Source: Xestospongia bergquistia
Taxonomy: Eukaryota > Porifera > Demospongiae > Haplosclerida > Petrosiidae
Direction of reading: 5' to 3'
Assembly (NCBI GenBank): GCA_963965975.1
Contig: OZ014415.1
Coordinates: 3,601,001-3,665,000 of the forward strand
DNA length: 64,000 bases
Each line of letters starts with the position of its first letter. Position 1 is the stretch's first letter. The notes beneath the pieces are model-generated. The model had not been told where the DNA came from. It did no database searches and saw nothing but the letters and a program-made list of their open reading frames with translations. Below, in pieces: positions 42,000-55,325 of this stretch. The translations under genes were made by a program, and so were the position numbers.

Positions 42000-44593
42000 A
42001 GTAATGATACTACTAGTCTATTTATAATTTGGCTCTACATTGAAGATACTTCCCTTCAACTAAGTTCTCTCATGAATGATATCTTTGACACTAAAAAAGA
42101 CATGGTCTCAATTAATAAATTGACAAGACATTATCAATCCTTTAAGTTCAAACACACCAAATAACTTCTGATTACTGAGGTAATGTTCATACCTAACACC
42201 TTGTTCATAGAGGAACTCAATAAGACCTTTTAATCCACCTGGTTCTGTCATTTACTAGTACTGTAAGACGTACTAATCTTCCATCAGCAGCTAGACCTCG
42301 ATCAAGACATCGTTCTAATACTGTGCTATCAATTTCACCACCACATAATAAGACTACTACACTAGAGAGAGAGAGAGGATAACACAGCCAAAATTGAACA
42401 CAAAACTATCATTTTTGAGTTCATTAAAGCATGTAATGATAATGTTATGAGTTGAAAGAGTATCAACGTAAAATCGGTACTCACTTTTTGCCTCTTAAAT
42501 CGTTCAGTTTACCAGACAAGCAGGCATTAGCTCCAGCTCCTTTGACTACTGCTTTCTCTATCTCTACCAATCTTAATATACCAAGAGCTATATCATTCTC
42601 ACTACAGGGACATGAACAAGTCAAATATGACTATAGTACATTAATTTTAAGATATTTTGACAGTCGAACACAAACACTTGCTTGAAACTAGTCCATTAGT
42701 TCATTACTATAGGCACACTAAGTTAGTGATCTGATGAATGCTGACTATCTTTAACATTTCACTATGGTTTAAATTAAAACATTGTCTTATATCTTTAGTT
42801 CTTTATTATTAGATTTAATCTACATTGCCATGCTGTATCATATACATGAAAGTTTAACAGTTTATCTAAAACTTGATATCACTCTAACAACACACTATCA
42901 TCACATTTTTCATATCAAGGAAAGTTTAAATTTAATAACCAGTTCACTACATACCTTACCAGCAATGTACGATCAACATTGCCTTTAGCAGTAGCAAAAG
43001 CAGATGGTCCCACTTTAGGTACTGCTAGACCATCAGCTAAAGTAGGCATAGAAGTCACTTGTACAGGATAACCAGCTTCTAATGATTTACTAAAACTAGG
43101 ACACTGTTCAGATTCTACACCCTATAGTGTAAACACATGACAATACACATCTATAATCAACAGACAAGATCAACAACTTCAAAATCAATACTTAGGTCTA
43201 TAATACCAACATTCACTACTATAGCATCATGATACTTCCACCTAATTACAACTTGTTTATTTCTCACACATTAAATATATGTCAACAATCCTCTTATATA
43301 CTTACAATGACTTCTACATTAGGCAGTAGATGCTTTATTACCACTGATATACCAGCTATAAACCCTCCTCCACCTATAGGCACCACTACAGCATCCAAGT
43401 GACTGTCTGAAGTTAAAGCATCCATCTGTTCTATTATTTCTAGAGCTATTGTGCCTTGACCACCAAGAATATTAAGGATGATTAAGAATAAGGATGATAA
43501 TATCTATAGCAAAGAAGAGTCTTTTAATTATTGTATTGTTTGTTAAGCCCTACCATATATCTATCTATTGAAATTCTATATTATTTTTGAGATCCCATAA
43601 GCATTGGGACAGAATAAAACATGACGAAGTATATAAACAATATCCTTACCCATTAATGTATTGTAGACCTTCTGCTTTAGCTAAAGAAGTGGCAAACTTC
43701 TTCGCCTATAGAAAAGAAATAAACATACTTATTAATAGTAAAAGACGTACATATGCATGTACTGAATTGTATATACTTTAAGCACAAAGTAAAAAATCAA
43801 TTATTTGTTTAGTTGGTTCATTTTACATGAGGATCATAGAAAACTTTTAGCACTAACAAAGTTGATGTTAGCAACTGTTTAATGTGAAGGTATTATAATA
43901 TGTAAACACTCTATGCATGTAATGTATGCAACCTTATATTATGTTACATACCTCTCCTAAATCTTTGCCATGAAGTATTACAGTAGCTCCATGCATTTCA
44001 CACTGGGTCACTTTCATAATGGGAGCCATTGTTGGCATCACAACCATGCATGATTACCAGAAGATGCAGCTATAACACCAATTTTACGTTAAGCCTACAT
44101 GGAATGTAGCAACAAAGGCATGTAATACACAGCTGGAATATTACATTTCAGTGGTATACAGTTGCTAAGCAAACATGTACATGAAAAGCCATCATTTGTG
44201 CAATGTAAAATGTAAACTGTGGTCCCAAATATTACCCTAATCTTTATACACTAGGCTTCATAGTTAATAATCCTTTAGTACCATACTGTTAATTTGACAA
44301 TAAATATTTTATTATTCTGGATAGTAAATAACATCAAAGGCTATACCACATTTTTACTGATATTACCAAGAGTAGTAATAATAATAAATCATCATTATAA
44401 ATTGCTGGTCATGACTAACCACTGGTAACAAATCTAATGAGTTCCTCACTCCTCTTTCTTTAAAGTTAAAATAACACAACCAATAATATTGATAATCATA
44501 TTTAATACACCAAGTATACCTTCCAGTTGGTAGTGTGAATTCTTTCTTAAATAAGATATTTATTCCAGTAATATATGACAGTTGAGGTGAAGC
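42000..44593 (-). pseudogene. threonine dehydratase/serine racemase-type PLP enzyme, multi-exon, damaged
   Basis: Minus-strand exons, in order: 44593-44520 (ASPQLSYITGINILFKKEFT), about 44466-44420 (FKERGVRNSLDLLPV, with the PLP lysine in FKERG), about 44094-43952 (IGVIAASSGNHA; VMPTMAPIMKV; GATVILHGKDLGE), 43705-43650 (AKKFATSLAKAEGLQYIN), about 43472-43306 (LGGQGTIALEIIEQMDAL; VVVPIGGGGFIAGIS, the phosphate-binding glycines), 43131-42960 (VTSMPTLADGLAVPKVG), 42601-42485 (VEIEKAVVKGAGANACLSGK), 42361-42194 (VVVLLCGGEIDSTVLERCLD; RGLAADGRLVRLTVLV) and about 42085-42000 (VKDIIHERT). The family deaminates Thr or Ser, and the C-terminal part resembles the ACT-type end of catabolic threonine dehydratase. 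One base too many near 42255 shifts the frame, about 12 codons seem lost after GNHA, and a TAG replaces the expected Trp after HERT. Confidence 0.8.
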
Positions 44594-44855
44594 CTATGAA
44601 AGAGAGACAAAACATAAAGCACTTTTTAACTGTAAATTAAATTTGAAACACAAAGAGGTAATTGATGATAATTACTAAATGACATAGAGAATCTATTCAA
44701 GATTTGCAAATCATAAACAGAACACATTTTGCTAAATGTGAAAACTATTATAGTTATATACTACCACAACTAGGTGAGAAAGTGTGGCTAGTCTAGCAAC
44801 AATAACAACTGATAAAACAAACCTGTAGTGGTGTATTCTTGATACCTTTTGTCAT

Positions 44856-47800
44856 GAGAAAATTCTAGAACTCTTATCATTTTCTTGTATATATATGTTC
44901 TGTCAGTTTGTCTGTTCACTCCTTTAGTTGTTATTCATTATTCAGTAAAATACTAACAGGTTATGAGCCCAGTGGACGCCTGACTGGTGCAAGAAGTCTG
45001 TCTGTACGAGTAGAGATCTTGGAACTTTACTAATCTACTGTGATTAACAGAAGGATAGCTGAAGTCAACAAGTGGTCGATAGATAAACTGGATTCGTCAA
45101 ACTGGACGATATGCAAATTCCAGGTGAAGCATCTTCTGTTAGCAAAAGGTTTGTGGGGACTTGTTGACAGAACGGTGGAAAGTCCAACAGGAAGCGGATT
45201 TCAAGAAGAGATCTCAAAAGGCATCCTCTACGATAGTGATGTCAATAAGTTCATCACAACTCTACCTGATCACCTCTTGTGAAGAACCAACGGATGCATG
45301 GACAGCTCTACGAGATCACTTTGAGGGGGATACACTAGTGAACAAGCTAATGCTGAAACAACAGTACTTCAGGATAGAAATGAAAGAAGGCACCACTGTT
45401 GAGGCACACATCAAGAACACGAAGAGTTGATGGACAGGTTAGCCGCTATCAAAGCACGGATAGCTGAGGAGGATGAAGTTGTTACTCTCTTGGAAAATCT
45501 ACCTTCTAGCTACTCCACCCTTGTGACAGCCTTGGAAGCTAGGGATACCATCAGTCTGAGGTACGTTCAGCAGTCATTGATTCGTGAGGAGCAGAGACTG
45601 TATGGGGATAACAAACAGAATGGGAGTATGGACGCTGAAGGCAGAACAAGACGAGCACTAACAGGAAAACTGGAGTCTCAGAAAAGTGGAGGACATCAAC
45701 ATAAGAAGGTGTGCTACTTGTGTGGGGAGACTGGACACTTCTGTAGGGATTGTCCAAAGAATTGTCATCAAAAATCTTTAAAGTCTAAGCACAAAGCTAA
45801 GCCAGCTCGTATGGAGTCTCATGATAGAGGATCTCACTCAAACAAATGAATCTGATGAAGGAACGTTTGGAGGATCATTTCAGTCATACAACTCATAGGG
45901 TTGGTTATGGAGCATCGAGTCACATGACACAGAAAAGAGAGCTCTTAGTGGACTACGAGGAGTTTGACAAACCTCAAAAGGTGTGTCTGGGAGGTTGTCA
46001 TACAGTGGAGGCCTTTGGAAAGCAAATATGCACTTCACAATGGTCTTGAAAATGAGTAAGCCTAAAAGGTTACCATGCCTAATGCTTTATACATGCCCAA
46101 GCTGACCTGTAACCTGTTCTCAGTAAGAGAAGCAGCTGCTAAAGGAAACACTTTCAAGTTTGGAAATACCAGGTGTTGGATTTATGACAAAAACTGGAAA
46201 CTACTAGGAATGGCATCACTTGCGGACAAGCCCTATATTACTTGAAACTATCACTCAGGAACATGCTGCTGCGGCATCAGGATCTCGAGTTAGAAACAAA
46301 GCTGATCTTTGGCATCAACAATTAGGACACTTGAATGAACATCAACTAAAGGAGATGGTTAGTCATGAGTTGGTGAAAGGTGTGAAGATACCTAAGTCTA
46401 TGGGGATATCATTCTGTGAGAAGTGTGTGGAAGGAAAGATGTCTAGAAAACCTTTCATGTCAGTGGGAGAAATCCGTTCAACGAGGAGACTACAGCGTGT
46501 ACATGGTGATGTGTGTGGGCTTATGCCTACAGACTATACTGGAGGAAGAAGGTACTTGGTTACTTTCATCGACAGCTACACAAGATGTTATAAGGTGTAC
46601 TTTGTGAGGAACAAATAGGAGGTCTTCAATAAGTTCAAGGAGTTCGAGTCCTGTACTACTAATGAGTGTGGCCTCTCGATAGGGACTCTATGATTACAAA
46701 AATGGTGGGGAATATCTCTCAAAAGAGTTTGAGTCTTACTTACAATCAAGAGGGATACATCACCAACTTTCAGGCCCATACTCACCTGCTCAGAATGGAG
46801 TTGCAGAGAGGATCAATCGAACCCTGATAGAGTCTGCATGTGCCATGAAGGTTCAAGCAGGACTACTAGAGTGTTACTAGGCAGAAGCAGTGGCTACTGC
46901 TGCTTACCTGAGGAACCGAACACCTACAAGATCCTTGAGGGAGAAGACAACACCTTATGAGAAATGGTATGGGAGAAAGCCCGATATCAGTCACCTTAGA
47001 GTGTTTGGTTGTATGGCCTACGCCTATATACCAGATGCTAACAGAAAGGGAAAACTAAGCAAGAAAGCCAAGAAGCTGCATTTCATCAGCTTCAAATGAA
47101 AGGATATTGTCAGATCAAGGAGAACATGTCAAAGGTCATTATACATCAGGACGTCATCTTTAATGAATGTGATTTTCAACGTGACTCAACTACAGTAAAC
47201 GTTAATGAGGGAGTAACAGTCAGTGACCATGAGAAAGGTGTGGTATCTGAAGAAGAGGAGGTGCCAATGGAACAATCAGAACAACACAACCAGAAGAAAA
47301 AGAGGACCAAGAAGAAGATCAACACTGGTATCCTAAAGAACAGAGAATCGCGCCAATCAGGTATGGAATTTATGAGTATGTAGATACTGCATTTTTAGGT
47401 GGAGGTCAAATAGAGGAACCACAAAATATTGAGGAAGCACTGGAAAGTAAATTGTCTAAGAAATGGAAAGAAGCAGCAGATTCAGAGTACAAATCACTGA
47501 TGGGAGAATGGAACATGGGAGCTCGTGGAATTGCCTAGTGGACAAAAGCCAGTTGGATGCAAATGGATATTTAAGACTAAGTGTGGTTGGTTTGAAATTC
47601 TTCGATTGGAGATGGTACTGAAGAATTTACCTAGTATCAAGTCAATTTAAGTGGGAGTGTTGGAATAGTGAATTGCTTTATCACTTAATCATTATTAATT
47701 AATTAGTAAGTATTTTATGTGTATATATGCACGTGTTTTCTGTCTGCTAAGTACGTGCTTGAGAACATTGTAGAAGTCTTATCATTTTGTTGTATATATA

Positions 47801-47862
47801 AGTTCTGTCAGTTCGTCTGTTCACTCCTTTTATCGTTATTCATTATTCAGAAAATACTAACA
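44856..47862 (+). mobile_element. Ty1/Copia LTR retrotransposon fossil
   Basis: Parts in order: a 5' LTR portion (44856-44958), a primer-binding site GGTTATGAGCCC complementary to the anticodon arm of initiator Met tRNA (44959-44970; this half-tRNA priming is known for Copia), a gag region with a zinc knuckle (45040-45849), protease- and integrase-like regions (45846-47100), a further pol remnant to about 47640, a purine-rich tract, and a 3' LTR (47658-47862, TG...CA ends). The two LTRs differ at roughly a tenth of the 100 bases they share, so it is old. The element is broken, with about ten breaks, and inert. It lies directly 5' of the threonine dehydratase-like gene. Confidence 0.9.
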
Positions 47863-48103
47863 ACATCTTGTGAACTGTTAATTCCATAGTAATTTGTAAT
47901 GATAACAGCATATGTTGTTGATATTTTCCAATGATAACAGCACTTTGTAGTCATGCATGTGACCGTCAGTTAATTAAAACAACCAATCTATTGCAACAGT
48001 TTATGGTACTAGTCATCACTAATGAATAATGTTTTAAGCATATATATAATGTAATAACACCTGTCATATACATTATATACTCTATAATATTATATTTTTG
48101 TAG

Positions 48104-49167
48104 ACAGGTGTTTACTGTTGTCACCAGATAGTGGTCCATGTATTACCAATACTTATAGATGGTATTACAGTAGTTCAGTGGGTATGTGTCAACAATTTAC
48201 ATATGGTGGCTGTGGTGGTAACCAAAACAACTTTAAAATGTTAAAAACCTGTCTACAACAATGTGGTAAGTGCTTCAAATAACACTCCTTTGATTAAAAT
48301 GACCTTTTTCATCACGTGATCTGTTATATGTACTAATTATATTGTAATAATAGGTATTAGTAGATGTGAGAAAGGTGTTCAACAATTACATTGTACACAT
48401 ATCCCATGTGATATTTCATATTGTCCAAGTGTACCTGATGCTATATGTTTGTCTTCAAGTTGTGGTCAATGCTCTGCTCATTTCTTTAACACTTCAGGTT
48501 ACAACATCACAAACAATTACAGTATGTAATAGCAATGTGCAGCCATGACTAAATCAATTGTTTAGATATTTGTCCTACTAATAAGCCAGCACAATATTGT
48601 TACAATAATCCTTGTGAACATCAAAATTGTTCTAATTTTCCTAATGCTCAATCTGTTCTTGACAACTGTGGGCAATGTAAAGCTAAATATATTGTCAATG
48701 GAACTAATATTACATGTCAATGTAGTAAGTTTTGCTAATTCTATAGTTTAGAGCACTTTTGTATACATTAATATCCTTATTCACAATAGAATCATGCACT
48801 GTACAAAGTCCTATATTAAACCATGTGGTGGTACATGTGTTGATACATGTTCTACTCAGATGAAGAATTTACCAGTTATCTGCTCAGCCTTTTGCAAGCC
48901 AGATTGTGCACGCCTAGCAGGACAGGTATTTGTTTATTTTAGCTTCTCTTTAGTACTTATACTCACTTAGCATAATATTAAGAAAAGTCATGGACACATA
49001 TCATGGTATTTTATACTCATATATCATCTACCTAGATTGTGGATAAACCTAGTAACAGATGTGCCCATCCTGAACAATGTTCCTGTCCTACTTGTACTTC
49101 ACTACCTACAAACTGCACACAGCTTGTAAATGACACAATATGCGGTTGTTCAGTTTGTGGAGGTTAG
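48104..49167 (+). CDS. secreted Kunitz-domain, Cys-rich multi-exon protein (3' exons)
   Basis: Exon 48104-48265 encodes a complete Kunitz/BPTI domain: CLLLSPDSGPCITNTYRWYY, then CQQFTYGGCGGNQNNFK and CLQQC, with six Cys at standard spacing. Exons 48354-48521 and 48566-48724 each hold one copy of a Cys module (C...PC....CP..P.A.C....CGQC.A.F). Exons 48789-48925 and 49036-49167 are also Cys-rich (CSAFCKPDC; CSCPTC) and end in a TAG at 49165. The first three exons are all phase 1-1, the usual layout of shuffled extracellular modules. Kunitz domains inhibit serine proteases. The start exon and signal peptide were not found. In the first half of the fourth exon a neighbouring frame is richer in Cys, so a compensating indel pair is possible. 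Confidence 0.75.
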
Positions 49168-50389
49168 CTAATGTGGGAGTTTAGTTATATTTTTGATTGG
49201 ATTAAAATAATTTTTTTAGTCTAACAAATTTTCATTTAATTATTTAAAGCTCCTTTGGTCATAATTGGACTGGAAATAATATGAATAAGAGAGGAGTAGC
49301 CAAATTCACCAAATATTTATAAACTACATGATAGCAGTCTTATTAAATAAAGTATACTGACAGACACGTTCCCAAACTCAATATCTCATTCACACTTTGC
49401 TTGGATGTATATAATTTAAGGTTGTGGCTAGTGTTGTATAATATACCTTATAAAGTGGTATATATTGGTGTTGAACCTGTAACTATTTTTAGTAAACTTG
49501 GTCTTTGTCCCGCTAAGATATTATTTTTTGTTGTTCATTTAATGTAAAGTGACACTAATGACATTATAACACATCTATTCGTAATAGTAAACTGTCCACA
49601 GTCTCATCCTTTTCATAATATATAGGAAAACTAGTTGATTTATCAAGTAGATTGGTGCTTGAGTGATATCAAAATGGATAATTGCAATTGAGAATATTAA
49701 CTCATATTTAATTATACTGAAAATATATGAATGACATTGTTTCCCTATAGTAAATAAAAAGTAGATTTGGATTTAATAATGTTAACAGTAAATTTGTATT
49801 ATCTTAGTTTACTCAAATTACAAGTTATTATTATTATTTGATGTGAGAAATATAAAACTTTTCAAGATAGAATTATGATATTGGAAACATTGAGTACATC
49901 ACCTGGAAGCATAAATTAATATCTACCACCATGTTTAACAGTGGCTCCATGCAATTAATAAATATTACTTTTATTGTAGCAGTAATATGCTTTTCTTTGC
50001 CAACTGAACTTCAATTGGGGAAAGACACCAGTATATACAAGAAATGATACCTGGATATTGGATCTTGTCATACAGTGTATTAACTATATTAATAATGTCA
50101 ATGGTATTATAGTTGTGTTAAATAGTTAACATGTAAATCTGTACGTAACGTTTCAATGTACAAAGTTTCAATGGTTGTTGGAACTATTGTAGAGTGTTAA
50201 ATACATACAGTCTCGAAGTGAGCAATTAAAGATTAAGAAATCCTGTCACATTGATCCAATATAAGGACATATGGGGCTTAAGAAAACTTTAGGATGAATC
50301 AGAGAACGATTTATGTGTAAAGATATATTGAGTGGTAAGTTTGTTTAAAATTTGGTGTTCTTTTATATCAACACATGTAGGTTGCTACT
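49168..50389. other. AT-rich intergenic DNA
   Basis: Very AT-rich, with no frame or repeat that I can support. Confidence 0.5.
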
Positions 50390-51560
50390 TGTAACGAATA
50401 TCAGAGGATGAACAAAAACCCAATTGTCTCTAACAATGAGCTTTATCCGATACTAATACATTCTCCATGGTACCATGTGGCAGTTGACTTTTTCAGCCCA
50501 ATATTTCCAACATCTAGAAATGAGAATCTTTGTCATCATGTCAGATTATTTTACAGAATGGGTGGAGGTCATTCTCTTGCCTAGCAAATGTGCTCATGAT
50601 GTCACTAAAATATTATTTAAGGTATTGATCATTATTATATAAATTTATAGAACAATATCCATATAATTCATATTTGTCACAGATTTTTATGAGAACGGGT
50701 CTTCCAAAACTGTTAACAAGTGACCAAGGCAGAGACTTTAGATGCCAAGTCAACAAAAATCTTATGAAACTTCTAGCAAAAAGCAACATTAAAAGTCACC
50801 CTATCATCCACAGGTATTGTAGTTAGTCTCTTATGGTATATTATTATGTGCAACATTGAATAAGCAAATGGATAAGATGAAAGGTGGAACCAAACCCTTG
50901 AACAGATGTTGGTGAAGTTTACTCATGACAAGAAAGTTAAATGGGATTTATTTTAGAGACATGTGTGTTTGCATATAACACATTGAGGCATGAATGCTCT
51001 CTGCATATACCATTTGAAGTCATGTTTGGTAGAAGAGCAGTCATACCAATTGATGTTGAAACAAAGAAAGAAAGAAGGGAATGAACTCTTAGAATATCCA
51101 TTTGTAAGTTAGTGTTTTACTCACTGATACTACTAAAAAGGGAGAAAGACAATAAAAGTTATGATTAATGTGTATAATTATGGTTATCTCAGCCTTCCAT
51201 TAATTATAATTACTTTATAGAGGAGGATGTTATAACCACTGTTAATACTCTAACTACTCAAAGAAAAGCCTTGTTTGAGAATGCGAAAAAAAATATAGAA
51301 GTAACACAGCAGAAACAAAAAGCAATATGATCAAAAACATTCAATTCCTCCAAAGTTTGAGGTTGAAGTCAAAGTTCTGAAGAATGATTTCTTACGCAAA
51401 AGAGAAAGGGAGCCTGTATGGATCACAAATGGCTAGGACCATATGAGGTATAAAAGATGTCTCCAAAAGATTTTTTTCACTCGAAGGTGTAGAGTGGTAA
51501 TATTATTAAACAAATCCATGGTGCCAACTTAAAAGTCTATCGTGCACCTCCAAATTCACC
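50390..51560 (+). mobile_element. retroviral-type integrase fossil (Ty3/Gypsy kin or KRBA2/GIN-like derivative)
   Basis: Recognisable parts are a zinc-finger end and integrase core start (about 50390-50630, including ELYPILIHSPWYHVAVDFF), a core continuation with TGLPKLLTSDQGRDF (about 50690-50815), a core end with AYNTLRHECSLHIPFEVMFG-like sequence (about 50880-51080), and a C-terminal piece (about 51230-51560). Core parts are separated by short gaps with GT and AG borders, as in intron-bearing integrase genes. It is broken, with several breaks. No LTRs, gag or reverse transcriptase were seen nearby. Confidence 0.6.
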
Positions 51561-52676
51561 AAATTTTAACAATCTCTAAACACCTTTTAATCCTGATGAT
51601 CACTCAGAAATACTTCCATCACCATTTCACTCAGATAATAATTCACATTCAAAAGTTTATTACAGTTTCTGAAATATAATAGCATTATTGGCCCTCCAAC
51701 ATAGCCAAAATAAAAACAAAGAGAGACAAACTCAAAACAAAAGGACACACAGAAGGTGTCTAGACACAGTATGAAAGTGAAAGAGATCAAAGACTAAGTC
51801 AAAAAATTATGCTACAATAACGCTATAGTATTCTGGAGATACTTTAAGATAAAAGTCATACTTACAAATAAAACTAGATTTTATTTCATGGAGTAAGTCC
51901 TACATATCTATGTATTCCTAGTTCAGATTACCTACAATTCCGCCTTTCAATTACTTAACTAGTGGCTAACATAATAAATTATAGTCCATTTCTCCACTAA
52001 AAAGAATGTATTCCACAAAAGGACAATAAAAACTGTGTAACATGTAATATGGCTTCACATAGTTTACAATACAATGATGCATTGTTCAGTTAATTATTAG
52101 TTAGTCTATCTATAATGCATTCCTTTATTACTTGATTTCATATTTATCCATTTAACTATAATCAATCTATTTAGTCATTTACCTGTTTGACCAGTGGTAA
52201 CTTATCATATGATCTACACTCTTGAGATTTCTACAATTGTTCTATATACTTTAAATCCTAGGTGAATTATGTACCTTAAGATGAACCTTAAAATTAAAAC
52301 CCTACTAAGTGAAGTAGACAAAATGGGAGTAAACAATTAAAGTGATAATAAATTGAATGGTACTAAGTGAGTAAAATAAATAGGAGGATACTTATCTTCA
52401 AACTTTCATTAACACTAAAATTCCACTAGTTGATATTTCTATTATTTATCCAATAATTACTTTTTTGATCACTATGTGTTAATCAGCTGTATAATATTAC
52501 AAGTTATGTTGTATGATCAGTTAATGAACGAGGAGAGGAGAGTATAAACTTAAACTCACAATTAAAACTAGCAACGTAAGTCAGATCAGACTGACAAATA
52601 TCACGTGCACTAATGAACTAATTGAGGCATAATTAGGGTGTGGTCCTGCATAGTTTTACTGACTTTTCAAAGCTAA
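51561..52676. other. AT-rich intergenic DNA before the kelch-kinase gene
   Basis: No exon recognised. It should contain the promoter of the next gene. Confidence 0.5.
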
Positions 52677-52820
52677 ATGGCTACTTCAGGTAATATTACT
52701 GGATGTTATATCAATGTAGCCTTCGTACATTCTTGTAGTAGATGTGATCATATGCTGTAAATATGTTACATTATACTGTATAACCTGATCTCAAGATATG
52801 GTACATATCATTCTCTACAG

Positions 52821-55325
52821 GACAATGCAGACTTGGTGTAAGAATTAGTCATAATACTCAAGTGATCGGAGATAACCTGTACCTGTGGGGTGGGGGTCAA
52901 TATAACCTACCTCAAGTACATAATAACAGTAAGAAAAGAAGACTTACATCACAAGTAGAAATCTTCAATATTACCTCTGGCAAGTGGGACAGTAAACCTA
53001 CCAGTGGTGACCCAATGCTTGGAGTAGCTGGTTATGCATGTACAACATTCAAGGACAAAATTTATTATTTTGGAGGCTAGTGTTACCATGACAACTGCTA
53101 CCACAATGCCATCTTTCAACTTGATACATCTACCTATACCTGGACACAACTACAACCTACAGATGACAGGATAGGAGTAATAAAGAGAGGCTATGGTGGT
53201 ATGATGTTAACTGAGTATGGAGGACAACATCGTCTACAAATTATAGGAGGTCTTGGAGCCCCACCATCTACACAAGTACCACAAGCTCAATATTATCAGT
53301 TACCCAGTGGTAAAGTATCTACCAATGAACATAATCAGTTTGATATATTAACAGGTAAGAACATTAATAAATCATATTATATTGTCAGATAACACTTATT
53401 ACAGTCAGTATCACTACATGTTATTATTGTGTATATATATAAAAGAAAATTGTATAAACTAAAAACCTAAATTGTTTATATATTAGTCCAAAGTAGTATT
53501 GAAGTATCTTATTATATTGTGATGCTAGACCAATAGATATTAATTACCTCACAACATAGTATAATCTTATGTATATATAAAACTATAACCTTTCCTTTTG
53601 TTTTAAACTAATAAATAACACAGCTATGCTGGTAAACATCAGAGTTAATTAATTCAGTAATAATAACTACAAATACCACACCTACTCAAGAATCTGACCT
53701 CACCAATTAGTGTCACTCTTAAGTTTTAACATATTGTGTAAAGCAGTGTTTTTATAGTAAGATACCTGTAAATAAACACACAAATCATTAAAAACAAAAA
53801 CACTAAAATGTAATCAAAGTAATTCTCTTTATATTGTGTAAATACCTTCATTTTATAGCGCAGTAATGTGAGTGTTTTATTAGAATTATTACATAGGAGG
53901 TATGATCACATATTACACTGTGTCATGTCATATTAGATATCATGTTGGAAGACAATCATTTAATATTGCAGTCTATTTTTACTGAACCTAAAAAAATGTT
54001 TTATCCAGAGATGATATTAAATAATTAAATATTCATTTTTATTGATCTATACAACAGTACACATTGTCTCCTGTAACTTACACTTCTTATGTAAAGATTC
54101 CAGTAGAACATTGATAATGATACTTTATTAATGATCAGTTGATGTTGATATTAATATTATAGTTGTATCATTTTACTGATCATTGTATTATGACCAATTA
54201 TCTAACTACTACTATGATACAAGTATAATGATGAGTGTTCTGTTTGTTCTCCTTTTAGGTCAATGGATTATATCTGAGATCACTGGACAATGTATGCCAC
54301 CTAATTGTCAATTTGTAATGGAAGCAGTAAACAATACAAGAGCAATCATCTTTGGAGGTTACATTGAAGGCAAAGCGTCCAGTACTTTCTACATTTTGGA
54401 CATCATCAACTGTACAGCGGTATGTTATATTATCATTCATACACTGACTGATAAAATGTTATATAAAGAATATTAGTTTAGTTAATTTGTCTATCTAGCA
54501 CTGGCAGACTATAGCTAAACCTCACTTAGAAGTACAGTGGCCAAAAGAAAGAGGTCTTGCGGCAGTATTATGGCCAACTTAATATCACCTATACACATGA
54601 TTATAGGTGGGAAGAGATTGAGTAAAGCAATAAATGACTGTTGGATACTAAATATTAATGAGAAGTCATGGACAAAGATATGTCAATAGTAATATACCAT
54701 ATTACCTCTAATATATTGTACAATGAGAGTTACTAAGTACATGTAAACCGTCCATATGTTAGTAGTATAATAAATCATATAGTTATTACAGCTATACTAG
54801 AAGAATAGGTTGTTATCTTTGTTGTTTCTGTTATACATTCTGTTAAGTAGATGTGTTATATCTCGTACAATGTCTTAACTCTATCAGTTAATACAAACAT
54901 TGCATACTGTACTAATTAAGATGTGTCATAATAATAGTACGTATAGATACAATGTATATGTATTCTAAAATAATTATATTATATAAAATTTCTTGGGTAA
55001 GTTGATGTTTGCAATAATACATATCTTTTTATAATAGTATTATTAGTCATCAATTTTCATTCTTTTTTTAAATAATATCATATCAAAAACTATTACTATA
55101 CTATAGCTCTCCAATCTGTAATCATATATAAATGATATAATGATGTTTATGTCTTTACATAACTACAGATTAATCTACCTGACTCTGTCATTGAGAGATA
55201 TCTCCATTCTCTATCAACATTTTTCATGGGACTACATTGTGTATGGTTAATAATTATAGGAGGTCAAGTAAAATTCAACAAAGTAGTTGTTATGGAACCC
55301 AGTATAACAATGTTAATAGAATTAG
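52821..55325 (+). pseudogene. kelch-repeat part of the receptor gene
   Basis: Kelch signatures: NLYLWGGGQ, YYFGG, GYGGMML, LQIIGGLG, AIIFGGYIEG, HMIIGGK, WLIIIGG, each a Gly-Gly pair at the end of a hydrophobic strand, with Trp about 25-30 residues later (KWDSKP, YTWTQLQP, SWTK). Six or seven blades would close one propeller. Such domains bind other proteins or extracellular ligands. Confidence 0.75.

Noticed and set aside
41952-42164. 70-codon plus-strand gene
   Set aside because: It is antisense to the last recognised threonine dehydratase-like exon (KDIIHERT).
48789-48925. Frameshift in the fourth Kunitz-gene exon
   Set aside because: Exon length and phases agree with an open frame from phase 1 to phase 0; a Cys-rich alternative frame exists only in the first half, so the case is not proven.
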